Notes under the pieces: model-generated
What the model saw: only the letters and a program-made list of their open reading frames with translations
Told to the model about the DNA's origin: nothing
Database searches by the model: none
Part shown: positions 18,185-25,697 of the stretch, one piece after another
Layout of the letters: each line of letters opens with the position of its first letter
Numbering within the stretch: position 1 is the first letter of the stretch
Translations under genes and position numbers: made by a program
Source: Deltaproteobacteria bacterium
GTDB taxonomy: Bacteria; Myxococcota_A; Polyangia; Polyangiales; Ga0077539
Assembly: GCA_947477565.1 (NCBI GenBank)
Contig: CANJUR010000022.1
Span: 1-60,150, forward strand
Direction: 5' to 3'
DNA length: 60,150 nt

Positions 18185-18639
18185 CACAGTGCCTCCGCAG
18201 ACGGAATCAGCAGCAGCGGGAGCGCCACGCGCAGTCGCGTCGGTGGCGCGCCGGTAGGGGAGTCGTGGTTGGTTCGAGCACGCACGCTGCCGACGCGAAA
18301 CATCGCCATCGACGCGGCCAGCTTGAGCCACACGCCGATGCCCCGCAGCACAAACAGTCGGTGACCGCAGATGCGAGCCAGCACGGCGGAGCGCTCGGTC
18401 GGGTCGAGCCGCGCAAACGATGTGAGGCGTCCGACGATGAAGAGCGGCGAAAGCATCACGGTGAGCAGGGCGACGCGCATGCCGAGACGCGCGGGTGGAC
18501 TCGACGCGGCGTAGATGGTCAGCGCCCCGTCGACGAAATCGACCTCGCCGGGCTCAAGCCCAAGGCCTCCGGCGGAAGGGTCCAGAAAAGAGGGAAGAAC
18601 AACGGAGATCCATCGGCGCTCGACTCCGGTCATGGTCAT
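18184..18639 (-). CDS. Small partner protein of GMC oxidoreductase, 151 aa
   Basis: This 151-aa protein is translated between the regulator and the oxidoreductase, overlapping both (ATGA with the regulator, TGATG with the oxidoreductase). The sequence contains VVLPSFLDPSAGGLGL, a hydrophobic segment MRVALLTVMLSPLFIVGRL, and SVLARICGHRLFVLRGIGVWLK. This resembles the N-terminal small domain that precedes the GMC domain in long-chain fatty alcohol oxidases, or the separate small subunits of some FAD dehydrogenases. I infer it is a dedicated partner or membrane tether of the oxidoreductase. There is no cysteine pair or haem motif. Confidence 0.75.
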   Translation of the reverse strand: MTMTGVERRWISVVLPSFLDPSAGGLGLEPGEVDFVDGALTIYAASSPPARLGMRVALLTVMLSPLFIVGRLTSFARLDPTERSAVLARICGHRLFVLRGIGVWLKLAASMAMFRVGSVRARTNHDSPTGAPPTRLRVALPLLLIPSAEAL

Positions 18640-19391
18640 GGGTGCATCTCCGGCGTGGGTGTGGCGTGGCCGAGCCGCGCGCGCAGTTGCGCGAGCATGT
18701 GTCGGTCGAGACGCTCGATGAGAATCCGCGCGAACCGCCGAGCGGTGTTGGCGTCGCGGCGCTCGATGAGTTCGAGCAGGCGGTCGTAGAAGCGCAGGGT
18801 GGCGTCGGCCTGCACGAGAAACGCGAGCTCGAGCCCCGGCTGGCGATCGAGCATCCGCACGAGCGTGTTGGCCACGAGGACGAGCGCGAGGTTGTGCGTA
18901 GCGCCCGCGAATCGCCTCGCCAATGCGAGGTCCGAGGCGACGTAACGATCGGGCTCTCCGCGCAGTCCGCGCTGCACATCCACGTGTGAGCGCAGCGCCA
19001 GGAGTTCGTCCTCGGTACAACGCTCCGCTGCGAGCCCGATGGCTTCGATCGCCAGCGTCCGCCGCAGCTCCAACAGATCAGCGAGGAGCGCCGCCGGGTC
19101 GCCGGACGTCAAGGTCCCCACCGCGGCCATGTACCCCATCATCTCGATGCCGCCCGTCTCCCGGACGTCCAGCACGAGGGTCCCAGAACCATGGACCGCC
19201 CGAAGCAAACCCTCCCCCTGAAGCCGCGTGATGGCCGCTCTCAGCGTCGCGCGGCTCACTCCAAGCTGGGCCGACAACTCTCGCTCCCCGGGCAGCTTCG
19301 ATCCAACCGCGTGGTCGCCCCGCAAGATCGCGCCTCGCAGCGCGGCGGCGGCGAGCGTATCGGCCCGAGAGGTGGCTACGTCGTGGATCAT
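18636..19391 (-). CDS. FadR/GntR-family transcriptional regulator
   Basis: This 251-aa protein has an N-terminal winged helix (AAAALRGAILRGDHAVGSKLPGERELSAQLGVSRATLRAAI in pieces, ending GEGLLRAVHGSGTLV), the standard GntR DNA-binding domain. A helical FadR-type C-terminal domain follows (LLADLLELRRTLAIEAIGLAA, HVDVQRGL, FAGATHNLALVLVANTLVRM). The FCD-type metal-binding residues are only partly visible. I start it at the ATG at 19391 because GGGAAG lies upstream and the operator palindrome sits just before. It probably represses its own operon and responds to a lipid or acid ligand. Confidence 0.9.
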   Translation of the reverse strand: MIHDVATSRADTLAAAALRGAILRGDHAVGSKLPGERELSAQLGVSRATLRAAITRLQGEGLLRAVHGSGTLVLDVRETGGIEMMGYMAAVGTLTSGDPAALLADLLELRRTLAIEAIGLAAERCTEDELLALRSHVDVQRGLRGEPDRYVASDLALARRFAGATHNLALVLVANTLVRMLDRQPGLELAFLVQADATLRFYDRLLELIERRDANTARRFARILIERLDRHMLAQLRARLGHATPTPEMHP

Positions 19392-19403
19392 TGCACTTCC
19401 CTT

Positions 19404-19418
19404 ACTGGTCTGACCAGT
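19404..19418. promoter_or_regulatory. FadR-type operator palindrome
   Basis: ACTGGTCTGACCAGT is a perfect 7+1+7 palindrome lying 12 nt upstream of the FadR-type regulator start. Its core TGGTCnGACCA is the same as the well-known Escherichia coli FadR operator core. Its position overlapping the expected promoter of the three-gene operon fits autoregulation. Confidence 0.8.
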
Positions 19419-19472
19419 TACGAGCCAGTGCGTAGCATGCGTAGCACCACCCATGCAAACCACTACTAAAGC

Positions 19473-19494
19473 GGTGCCACCATTCCGTGGCACC
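19473..19494 (-). terminator. Hairpin downstream of bpt, probable terminator
   Basis: A perfect 8-bp stem GGTGCCAC/GTGGCACC has a 6-nt loop. On the minus strand it lies 28 nt past the bpt stop and is followed by GCTTTAGTAG, only a modest T-run, so the terminator call is tentative. It separates bpt from the FadR-type operon, which runs in the same direction. Confidence 0.5.
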
Positions 19495-19521
19495 CCTCTC
19501 GCTGAACCGCTGTCGCGTGGG

Positions 19522-20286
19522 TCAGATCAGGATGGACGGACCGGAGTCCACATAGGGAACCCCCGGTGATCCTGGGGCTTCGAAGTGGTGCCAGATGCCG
19601 CCGATGCGGCGTTGGTGGGGGTAGTACTCGGCTTTATAGTTGAGGTGCGCGCAGGCCTCGACATACAAGCCAAGGTAATACCACTCCATGCCGAGTTCCC
19701 GGCAGAGCTCGATCTCACGGAGCACGGAGAAGACGCCCATCGAGCGCCAGGACTCATCGGGATCGAAGTAGTGATAGACGCTCGAGATCGCCCGTTGACC
19801 GAAGTCGAGAATGCTCACCGCGAGGAGCCGACCTTCCTGGAGATAGCGGAGTTCCCAACTATCGACCGAGGTCTCGACGAGGAAGAAACGGTAGTCGGTC
19901 TCGGTGGCAAGTTGCTCACGGAGGGAAAGCCCGCGCTCGCGAGAGTGGCGGTTGTAGAGCCGGAGGTGGTCGGCGCTCACCGATGGGCGCGCCCGATGGA
20001 CCGTCAGGTCAACGTTGCGCCGAGCGGCGCGGCGCTGTGAACGCGTGGGCTGGAAGGTCGGAACATGGACCCGAATGGCCTCGCATGCGGTGCACGCCGG
20101 GCAGGTCGGTCGATAAAGAAGTGGACCCGAGCGACGATCACCCTGGTCGAGGAGCTGGTCGAAGAGATCGGGGGGCAGGCGAGCTGTCGGCATCCGCAAC
20201 GGGAGCCGCATCGTCGCGTCAGGAAGGTAGGGGCAGGGTTCAGTATCGTTGGCGACTACGAAGAACCGCACCGGTTGCTTCTTCAT
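19522..20286 (-). CDS. bpt: Aspartate/glutamate leucyltransferase (Bpt)
   Basis: This 254-aa protein matches the bacterial ATE1-like leucyltransferase Bpt, which adds leucine from Leu-tRNA to proteins with N-terminal Asp or Glu and so marks them for ClpS/ClpAP degradation. Visible marks are the Cys cluster LYRPTCPACTACEAIRV, followed by QRRAARRNVDLTV in the N-terminal domain, and YLGLYVEACAHLNYKAEYYP with the transferase fold residues. The length is normal. I use the ATG at 20286 (MKKQPVRFF); GTG codons two and one positions earlier are alternatives. The neighbour upstream is dksA, 45 nt away on the same strand. Confidence 0.93.
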   Translation of the reverse strand: MKKQPVRFFVVANDTEPCPYLPDATMRLPLRMPTARLPPDLFDQLLDQGDRRSGPLLYRPTCPACTACEAIRVHVPTFQPTRSQRRAARRNVDLTVHRARPSVSADHLRLYNRHSRERGLSLREQLATETDYRFFLVETSVDSWELRYLQEGRLLAVSILDFGQRAISSVYHYFDPDESWRSMGVFSVLREIELCRELGMEWYYLGLYVEACAHLNYKAEYYPHQRRIGGIWHHFEAPGSPGVPYVDSGPSILI

Positions 20287-20331
20287 CACCACACCGTTGA
20301 CTCTACCCCTCGCCAGCGCGAGGGCGAACCT

Positions 20332-20700
20332 TCAGCTGTAGTCCTTCTCCGCACGCTCCTGATCTTCCTTGCAGCGGATGCAGAGGTTGGTCTCGGGCCT
20401 GGCTTCTAGGCGCTTGATGGCGATCTCTTCGCCGCACTCCTCGCAGAGACCGAAGTCGTTGCCCTCGATCTTCACCAGCGCACGGTCGATCTTCTCGAGG
20501 AAGATCTTCTCCCGTCCGCGGAGGCGGAACGTGAACGACTGCAGGTACTCGCTCGACGCCAGATCCATCTCGTCTGGGAGGTCGTTGGTGTCGAGTGCCA
20601 TGTCCTCGGTGAGTGTGCTCTGGGCGTTCTGCAGAATCTGCGAACGCTTCTCCTGGAGAAGCGTCTTGAAACGCTGCAACTCGGATTTAGGAAACGTCAT
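20332..20700 (-). CDS. dksA: RNA polymerase-binding transcription factor DksA/TraR family
   Basis: This 122-aa protein begins MTFPKSELQRFKTLLQEKR, has a coiled-coil hairpin with acidic tip region (LTEDMALDTNDLPDEMDLASSE), and ends with a C4 zinc finger (GLCEECGEEIAIKRLEARP, then LCIRCKEDQE). DksA binds in the RNA polymerase secondary channel and works with ppGpp in the stringent response. GGAAGGGG upstream of the ATG at 20700 is a good ribosome binding site. A strong sigma70-like promoter precedes it. Confidence 0.95.
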   Translation of the reverse strand: MTFPKSELQRFKTLLQEKRSQILQNAQSTLTEDMALDTNDLPDEMDLASSEYLQSFTFRLRGREKIFLEKIDRALVKIEGNDFGLCEECGEEIAIKRLEARPETNLCIRCKEDQERAEKDYS

Positions 20701-20738
20701 GATACCAAACCCCTTCCTACCGCCGATCAGGGCCAGAA

Positions 20739-20766
20739 AGAATATGGACGCGCCCAATAGTGTCAA
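20739..20766 (-). promoter_or_regulatory. Sigma70-type promoter of dksA
   Basis: On the minus strand the perfect -35 TTGACA (20761-20766) is separated by 16 nt from TATTCT (20739-20744). The dksA start codon at 20700 is about 40 nt from the -10, leaving a leader of roughly 30 nt. Confidence 0.7.
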
Positions 20767-20811
20767 GCGAAACGATTGAACGTCCGACGGTTGTGTCATC
20801 ACTTTGCACCG

Positions 20812-21801
20812 ATGCGACTCCCCCTCGTCCCGGATGACCCCCGCGCACACCGCTTCGCCACGCAGACCGCACAAATACTGGGCGAAGACCTCCGCGCCGA
20901 GGCGCTTCAAACCCTTCAGATAAACCTCGGAAAACGCTGCAATCAGGCCTGTCGCCACTGCCACGTAGACGCCGGCCCGGCCCGCACCGAGTCCATGTCC
21001 GATGTCTCCGTCGAGCGAGTAAAAGCCATTCTTACTGAGTACCGTATGCCGGTGCTCGACATCACCGGCGGCGCCCCAGAACTGCACCCGCGCTTTCGCG
21101 AACTCGTGCGCCACGGCCGGGGGCTGGGAATCACGACGATCGTGCGCCACAACTTCACGGTGATGTTCGAGCCTGGGCAGGAAGACCTGCCGGAGTTCTT
21201 CGCGGAGCAGGGCGTCACGCTCTTCTGTTCGTTGCCCCACTACACCGAGGACGGCAACGACCGGCAGCGCGGCGGCGGCGTCTTCGCCGCGTCCATTCGC
21301 GCGCTGCGCCGCCTCAACGACGTCGGCTACGGTACTGGCCGCGCGGACCGCTCGCTCACCCTCGTGCACAACCCTCTTGGGGCCTTCCTGCCCGGATCCC
21401 AGCGTGACCTCGAGCGAGACTTCCGCGACGCACTCGGGCGCGAACACGGTGTCACCTTCGATCGACTCGTCACGCTCGCCAACATGCCCATCGCCCGCTT
21501 TGCCGCATGGCTCGATCGCAGCGGGCAACTCACGAACTACCTCGATCGACTGGAGCAACGCTTCAACCCGGCGACGCTCCCGGGCCTGATGTGCCGTGGA
21601 ATGGTCAGCGTCTCGTGGGACGGTAGGCTGTTCGACTGTGACTTTAACCAGATGCTCGACCTGCCGGTCCGCATCGCCGACCACTCTCTCATGGGCCTCT
21701 CACCGGAGGCCCTGCGTGGCCGCTCGATCGTAACCGGCGCGCACTGTTTCGGATGCACCGCGGGCAGCGGAAGTTCGTGCGGTGGGGCGCTCACGGAATG
21801 A
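20812..21801 (+). CDS. arsS: ArsS-like radical SAM protein (arsenosugar-type)
   Basis: This 329-aa protein has the radical SAM cluster CNQACRHC (CxxxCxxC with a conserved following His) and the GGAPELHP strand typical of the family. The C-terminal part carries GLMCRGMVSVSWDGRLFDCDFNQML and HCFGCTAGSGSSCGGAL, the DUF3641-type tail with extra cysteines found in ArsS, which makes 5'-deoxyadenosyl-arsenic compounds in arsenosugar synthesis. No arsM or other ars gene is next to it, so the arsenic role is by family only. I use the ATG at 20812; the open frame reaches back to 20776. It diverges from dksA. Confidence 0.88.
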   Translation: MRLPLVPDDPRAHRFATQTAQILGEDLRAEALQTLQINLGKRCNQACRHCHVDAGPARTESMSDVSVERVKAILTEYRMPVLDITGGAPELHPRFRELVRHGRGLGITTIVRHNFTVMFEPGQEDLPEFFAEQGVTLFCSLPHYTEDGNDRQRGGGVFAASIRALRRLNDVGYGTGRADRSLTLVHNPLGAFLPGSQRDLERDFRDALGREHGVTFDRLVTLANMPIARFAAWLDRSGQLTNYLDRLEQRFNPATLPGLMCRGMVSVSWDGRLFDCDFNQMLDLPVRIADHSLMGLSPEALRGRSIVTGAHCFGCTAGSGSSCGGALTE

Positions 21802-21873
21802 CCCACTAGATCCCTCCGCGCGACCGCATGGGGGGCTTCAACGCAGGGCACCACCGAAGGTACATTCGAGGGC

Positions 21874-21993
21874 ATGTCCTCCCTGATCTTCGTAGCCGCG
21901 CTCGTCGGCACCCACGGCGGCGCTCGCGTCTTCAAACATCGGGGCCAGCTCCTCGCCGCGGACTTTCTCCGCTGCAATCGAGAGCTTTCGTGA
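21874..21993 (+). CDS. Possible 39-aa peptide coupled to the epimerase
   Basis: A short frame from the ATG at 21874 encodes a peptide starting MSSLIFVAALVGTHGGARVF and ends with a TGA that overlaps the GTG start of the epimerase (GTGA). A GAGGG run lies immediately before the ATG, but the spacing is too short for a normal ribosome binding site. The overlap is the same arrangement used by real gene pairs in this window, which is the main support. It could be a leader peptide or a chance frame. Confidence 0.3.
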   Translation: MSSLIFVAALVGTHGGARVFKHRGQLLAADFLRCNRELS

Positions 21994-22943
21994 GGGTTCT
22001 GCTCACCGGTGCGGCCGGGTTCATCGGCAGCCACACCGCCGAGGCGCTGCTCGCCCGAGGCGATGAGGTCATCGGTTTCGACAATTTCAACGCGTTCTAT
22101 GATCCGGCGATCAAGCGCCGAAACGCGGCTTCCCTGGGCTTGCAGCGGGGCTTCACGATGGTTGAAGGCGACCTCTGCGACGAGCAGGCACTGGCCGCGC
22201 TCTTCGGCCGTGAGCGCTTCGACGCCGTGGTGCACCTCGCGGCCTGGGCAGGGGTGCGACCGTCCATCGACGCGCCCGGGATCTACATCGACGCGAACAT
22301 CCGCGGGCTGACCAACGTGCTCGAACGGATCCGCCACGCGTCGATTTCGAAGTTGGTCTTCGCGTCTTCGTCGTCGGTGTACGGCGGGAGAACGACCGTT
22401 CCATTTCGCGAGACCGACCCGGTCGATCGGCCCATCTCGCCGTATGCTGCGACCAAGAAGGCTGGTGAGGTGCTCTGCGCCACCTGGAACCACCTCTACG
22501 GTACCCACGTTGCAGCCCTCCGTTACTTCACCGTGTATGGCCCGCGACAGCGTCCGGAGATGGCGTTTCACAAGTTCGCCACGATGATGTCCCGCGGTCG
22601 CTCGATCCCTATCTACGGCGACGGCAGCAGCGCTCGCGATTACACGTACATCGCCGACATCGTTCAGGGCACCGTCGCAGCGCTCGATCACTGCGAGGGC
22701 TACGAGATCTACAACCTCGGCGAGTCCCACACGACCCGTCTCGACGCGCTCGTTGGCAAGCTTGGCCACGCGCTCGGCATCACGCCGAAGACACACCACG
22801 AACCCGACCAGCCGGGGGATGTCCCGATCACCTTCGCGGACATCACCCACGCTCGCAACAAGCTCGGCTACGCCCCGACCACGCTCATCGACGAAGGCCT
22901 CGCGCATTTCGCCGATTGGTTTCACCGCGAAGGCGTCCATTGA
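21990..22943 (+). CDS. NAD-dependent nucleotide-sugar epimerase (UDP-glucuronate 4-epimerase-like)
   Basis: This 317-aa extended short-chain dehydrogenase has the NAD motif GAAGFIGSHTAEALLARG and FDNFNAFYDPAIKRRN, the hallmark of UDP-glucuronate 4-epimerases and close relatives. The catalytic triad is visible as SSSSVYG and the YxxxK of SPYAATKKAGE, with RYFTVYGPRQRPEMA after it. It interconverts sugar C4 stereochemistry in a UDP-sugar for surface polysaccharide. I place the start at the GTG at 21990; the open frame upstream to 21828 shows no coding character. The next gene starts one base after its stop region, so co-translation with the FlhA/SctV-like gene is likely. Confidence 0.9.
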   Translation: MRVLLTGAAGFIGSHTAEALLARGDEVIGFDNFNAFYDPAIKRRNAASLGLQRGFTMVEGDLCDEQALAALFGRERFDAVVHLAAWAGVRPSIDAPGIYIDANIRGLTNVLERIRHASISKLVFASSSSVYGGRTTVPFRETDPVDRPISPYAATKKAGEVLCATWNHLYGTHVAALRYFTVYGPRQRPEMAFHKFATMMSRGRSIPIYGDGSSARDYTYIADIVQGTVAALDHCEGYEIYNLGESHTTRLDALVGKLGHALGITPKTHHEPDQPGDVPITFADITHARNKLGYAPTTLIDEGLAHFADWFHREGVH

Positions 22944-22944
22944 G

Positions 22945-24468
22945 ATGACATCGTCGGCGCTCGCTCGCGTCGACCCGTGGCTGCGCGGCGGGGCGCTCGC
23001 CCTTTTGCTCGGCGCGCTGATCGCGCCGATGCCGACCGCGCTGCTCGATAGTCTGCTCGTCGCCAACCTCGCGGCATCACTGGTCGTGCTGTTGAGTAGT
23101 GCGGCCGCACGCCCACCCCGTATCGTGGCGGCCCTCCCCGCGGTGCTCCTTATCGGCGCCGTCGTGCGTTTGGCGCTCGAACTCGCCGCCTCGCGCGCCA
23201 TCCTCGCCGGCGCAAGCCCGGGCGCCGTGATCACCGCCTTTGGGTCCGTTGCGACGCGCGGCGACGCGGTGGTCGGCACAGCGGTCTTTGTGATCCTCAC
23301 GGTTGTGCAGTGGATCGTCGTCGTGCAGGGCGGCGAGCGTGTGGCGGAGGTCGCGGCGCGCTTCGCCCTCGACGCGATGCCGGGCCAGCAGCTTGCCATC
23401 GACGCCTCCGCGCGGGGCGGCAGCATCGACGCGCGTCAGGCGAAACGTCAGCGGGCAGCGCTGGAGCGGCAGGCACAGCGCGCGGGTGCAATGGACGGCG
23501 CGATGCGATTCGTGAAGGGAGATGCCATCGCGGGCGTGGTGATCGTCCTCGTAAACGTCGTTGTCGGCACCCTACTCGGTGTCTCCCGTGACGGCCTCGC
23601 CGCCGCCGCCGCCGCGCAGCGATACGCGACCCTCGCGATCGGCCAGGGACTGCTCGCACAGGTGCCCTCGATGCTCCTCGCGGTAGCCGCGGCGCTGTCC
23701 GTCAGCCGCGCTCACGGTAGCCCGGACGACCCGCACCTCGTCGCGCCCACGACGTTGCGAGTGATCGCCGGCGTGCTGCTCCTGGTGGGCGTGTCGCCGG
23801 GGTTTCCTCTCTGGCCCTTCGCATTGGTGGCTGCAGGGCTCGCAGCGCTCTCGCTGTTTCCTCATCCTTCGTCGGCCCGACCTCTGGGGCAGCCGGAGGC
23901 GAACGACCCGTTGGACGTCGATGACACCGAGCGCCGACTCGACCTGCTCTCGATCGATGCCCCAGCGCTTGTGCGTGCGACCTCACCGACTTTAATTTCC
24001 GCGGCGCAACTGACGGCGCTGCGCCGATGGCTGTCCGAAGAGGAAGTCCCAGCCGACGATCTCCGCGCGCTGCTCGAAGCGGTGTTGCGCGCCGGGGTAT
24101 TCGACGACGCACAGGAGCGCTGGCGCTCAAAGGTGCGGGTGTCGCTAGGTCCTCTAGTCGCTTCGCGCTTCGCGCAAGACGGAACGATTTCGGTGTGGAT
24201 GGTTGGTCCGTCCGTAGAGGGCGCGATGCGGGACGAGCTCGCGCGCCGACCGACGCTCGGGCCGGCGCTCGCCGACGATCTGCGAACGATGGTCGAGAGC
24301 GGCTGCCGAGGAGAGGACACGGTGGTGTTGCTCGCGGCGCAGCCCGTCCGACGGGCACTCTGGGAGAGTCTGCGTGGAGGCCGAGCGCGATGCACCGTTC
24401 TGTCGCCAGAAGAGTTGGGCGACGCCGTGAAGATCACGGTGCGCGGTGTGCTAGATCCGATGGGTTGA
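22945..24468 (+). CDS. FlhA/SctV (FHIPEP)-family export protein, shortened and divergent
   Basis: This 507-aa protein has about seven or eight membrane helices, then a cytosolic region. The FHIPEP signature is clear at residues 130-200: ERVAEVAARFALDAMPGQQLAID, then GAMDGAMRFVKGDAIAG. FlhA/SctV is the central channel of flagellar and type III export. Two differences stand out. The usual ADLNAG segment after AID is replaced by ASARGG, and the cytosolic domain is short, so the protein is some 180 residues smaller than typical FlhA/SctV (about 690). No other flagellar or T3SS gene is in the window. It starts two bases after the epimerase stop. Whether it still exports anything is unknown. Confidence 0.85.
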   Translation: MTSSALARVDPWLRGGALALLLGALIAPMPTALLDSLLVANLAASLVVLLSSAAARPPRIVAALPAVLLIGAVVRLALELAASRAILAGASPGAVITAFGSVATRGDAVVGTAVFVILTVVQWIVVVQGGERVAEVAARFALDAMPGQQLAIDASARGGSIDARQAKRQRAALERQAQRAGAMDGAMRFVKGDAIAGVVIVLVNVVVGTLLGVSRDGLAAAAAAQRYATLAIGQGLLAQVPSMLLAVAAALSVSRAHGSPDDPHLVAPTTLRVIAGVLLLVGVSPGFPLWPFALVAAGLAALSLFPHPSSARPLGQPEANDPLDVDDTERRLDLLSIDAPALVRATSPTLISAAQLTALRRWLSEEEVPADDLRALLEAVLRAGVFDDAQERWRSKVRVSLGPLVASRFAQDGTISVWMVGPSVEGAMRDELARRPTLGPALADDLRTMVESGCRGEDTVVLLAAQPVRRALWESLRGGRARCTVLSPEELGDAVKITVRGVLDPMG

Positions 24469-24500
24469 AGATTACGAAGGAAGGTAAAGGCTGGAAAGAA

Positions 24501-25691
24501 TCAGTAGCCGCGGCGCATGACGACCGGAGCGCCGATCTCGAGTTCACGGCTGCTGAGTGTGACGAGGCAGACGGCCGTACGTGGGTGCACGGCGACGACG
24601 ATGAGTTCGCCCGCGACCTCGACCGGGAGGTCTTCGTTGTCGCGGAAAGACTCTGCATCCGGGGCGTGATCGATGCGACCGTCACCGTCGCGATCGATTT
24701 CCTGGATGCGAATGCCGCGGCTGTAGCCAGCGACGGACTGACGCCACGGGTCGCCGCGCTGCGTGAGGAAGAGCCGGTTGCCGAGCCTTAGGCCGTCCTG
24801 CGAGCCGCGGTCGATGATGACCACGAAGTTGCTTCCCACGATGACCCGCGGGGTCGGCATGGCCACGACGTGCGCGGTCAGGTCACGGTCGTTGGGCACC
24901 GGCGGAACCGGGAGAAACTGCCGCTGGATGACAGCGACCCGCTCGCCACGCTCGATGGGTTCAAGGGACTCGGTGATGCGCACGGTGGCGATGTGCCGAC
25001 GCCCGTCCCAGGCATCGACCACGAGAGTGCCGAGCACCCGCACGACGCGACCGGAATCTCGATCCGACGCGGCGGTCGCCTGTGCCGACGAGTAGATGGT
25101 GTAGCTCTCGCCGACGTTGGGGGCGCGGCGCGGAAACTCCACGTACGCCTGGTCTCCTTCGGAGAGCAGCATGTTGTCTTCGGGCGCACCGGTGATCGAG
25201 CCCGATGTCGTGATCTCCTCCGCCGTCGCCCATGCGGACTCGCGTAGGAAGACCGTGCCGCGAGGGTATCGGGGCGCCCCGCGGGTGACCCGTAGCCCGG
25301 TTGGCGTCTGGACCATCGAGGCCGCGGGTGTCGCGACGGACACCTCACTGGCCAGCAGAAGCCGCACCTGATCGCCCGGGAAGATCCAGTGCGGGTTGGT
25401 GATCTGCGGGTTGCGCGCCCACACCCGCGGCCAGTACCAGGGGTTTTCGAAGTAGTACCCAGAGATATCCCAGAGAGTGTCGCCGGTATTCACCGTGTGA
25501 AACTCCGGAACGAGCCCTCCCGAACTGTGCTGCGTCGCACCGGGTGTCCCGGCCGAGAGGGTGATGGTCGAGCGCGGGCGCGCCACCACCGATGCAGGCG
25601 TCGCCTCGTCGTTTACCGTCACCTGTGCGTTCGCGAGCGCTGGCACTGCCAGAGCGGTCGCGACCCACGGCCATCGCCAGAAGAACCTCAT
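24501..25691 (-). CDS. Exported LysM-domain protein
   Basis: This 396-aa protein has a Sec-type signal peptide (MRFFWRWPWVATALAVPALANAQ). A LysM domain follows at about residues 63-111 (EFHTVNTGDTLWDISGYYF, NPQITNPHWIFPGDQVRL), which binds peptidoglycan glycan strands. The rest is beta-rich, with segments such as GRVVRVLGTLVVDAW and FVVIIDRGSQDGLRLGNRLFL resembling domains of peptidoglycan-anchored proteins of Myxococcota and related phyla. No peptidase motif is seen, so it is probably structural or a cell-wall scaffold. It starts 6 nt after the CpoB-like gene, with which it forms an operon. Confidence 0.88.
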   Translation of the reverse strand: MRFFWRWPWVATALAVPALANAQVTVNDEATPASVVARPRSTITLSAGTPGATQHSSGGLVPEFHTVNTGDTLWDISGYYFENPWYWPRVWARNPQITNPHWIFPGDQVRLLLASEVSVATPAASMVQTPTGLRVTRGAPRYPRGTVFLRESAWATAEEITTSGSITGAPEDNMLLSEGDQAYVEFPRRAPNVGESYTIYSSAQATAASDRDSGRVVRVLGTLVVDAWDGRRHIATVRITESLEPIERGERVAVIQRQFLPVPPVPNDRDLTAHVVAMPTPRVIVGSNFVVIIDRGSQDGLRLGNRLFLTQRGDPWRQSVAGYSRGIRIQEIDRDGDGRIDHAPDAESFRDNEDLPVEVAGELIVVAVHPRTAVCLVTLSSRELEIGAPVVMRRGY

Positions 25692-25697
25692 CGCCGT

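Noticed and set aside
20307..20324. Hairpin CCCTCGC/GCGAGGG between bpt and dksA as a terminator
   Set aside because: The stem is perfect but no T-run follows on the minus strand, so termination is not supported.
20701..21684. Extension of the dksA frame to a 450-aa protein
   Set aside because: The extra part is antisense to the ArsS-like gene, and dksA has its own ribosome binding site and promoter at 20700-20766.
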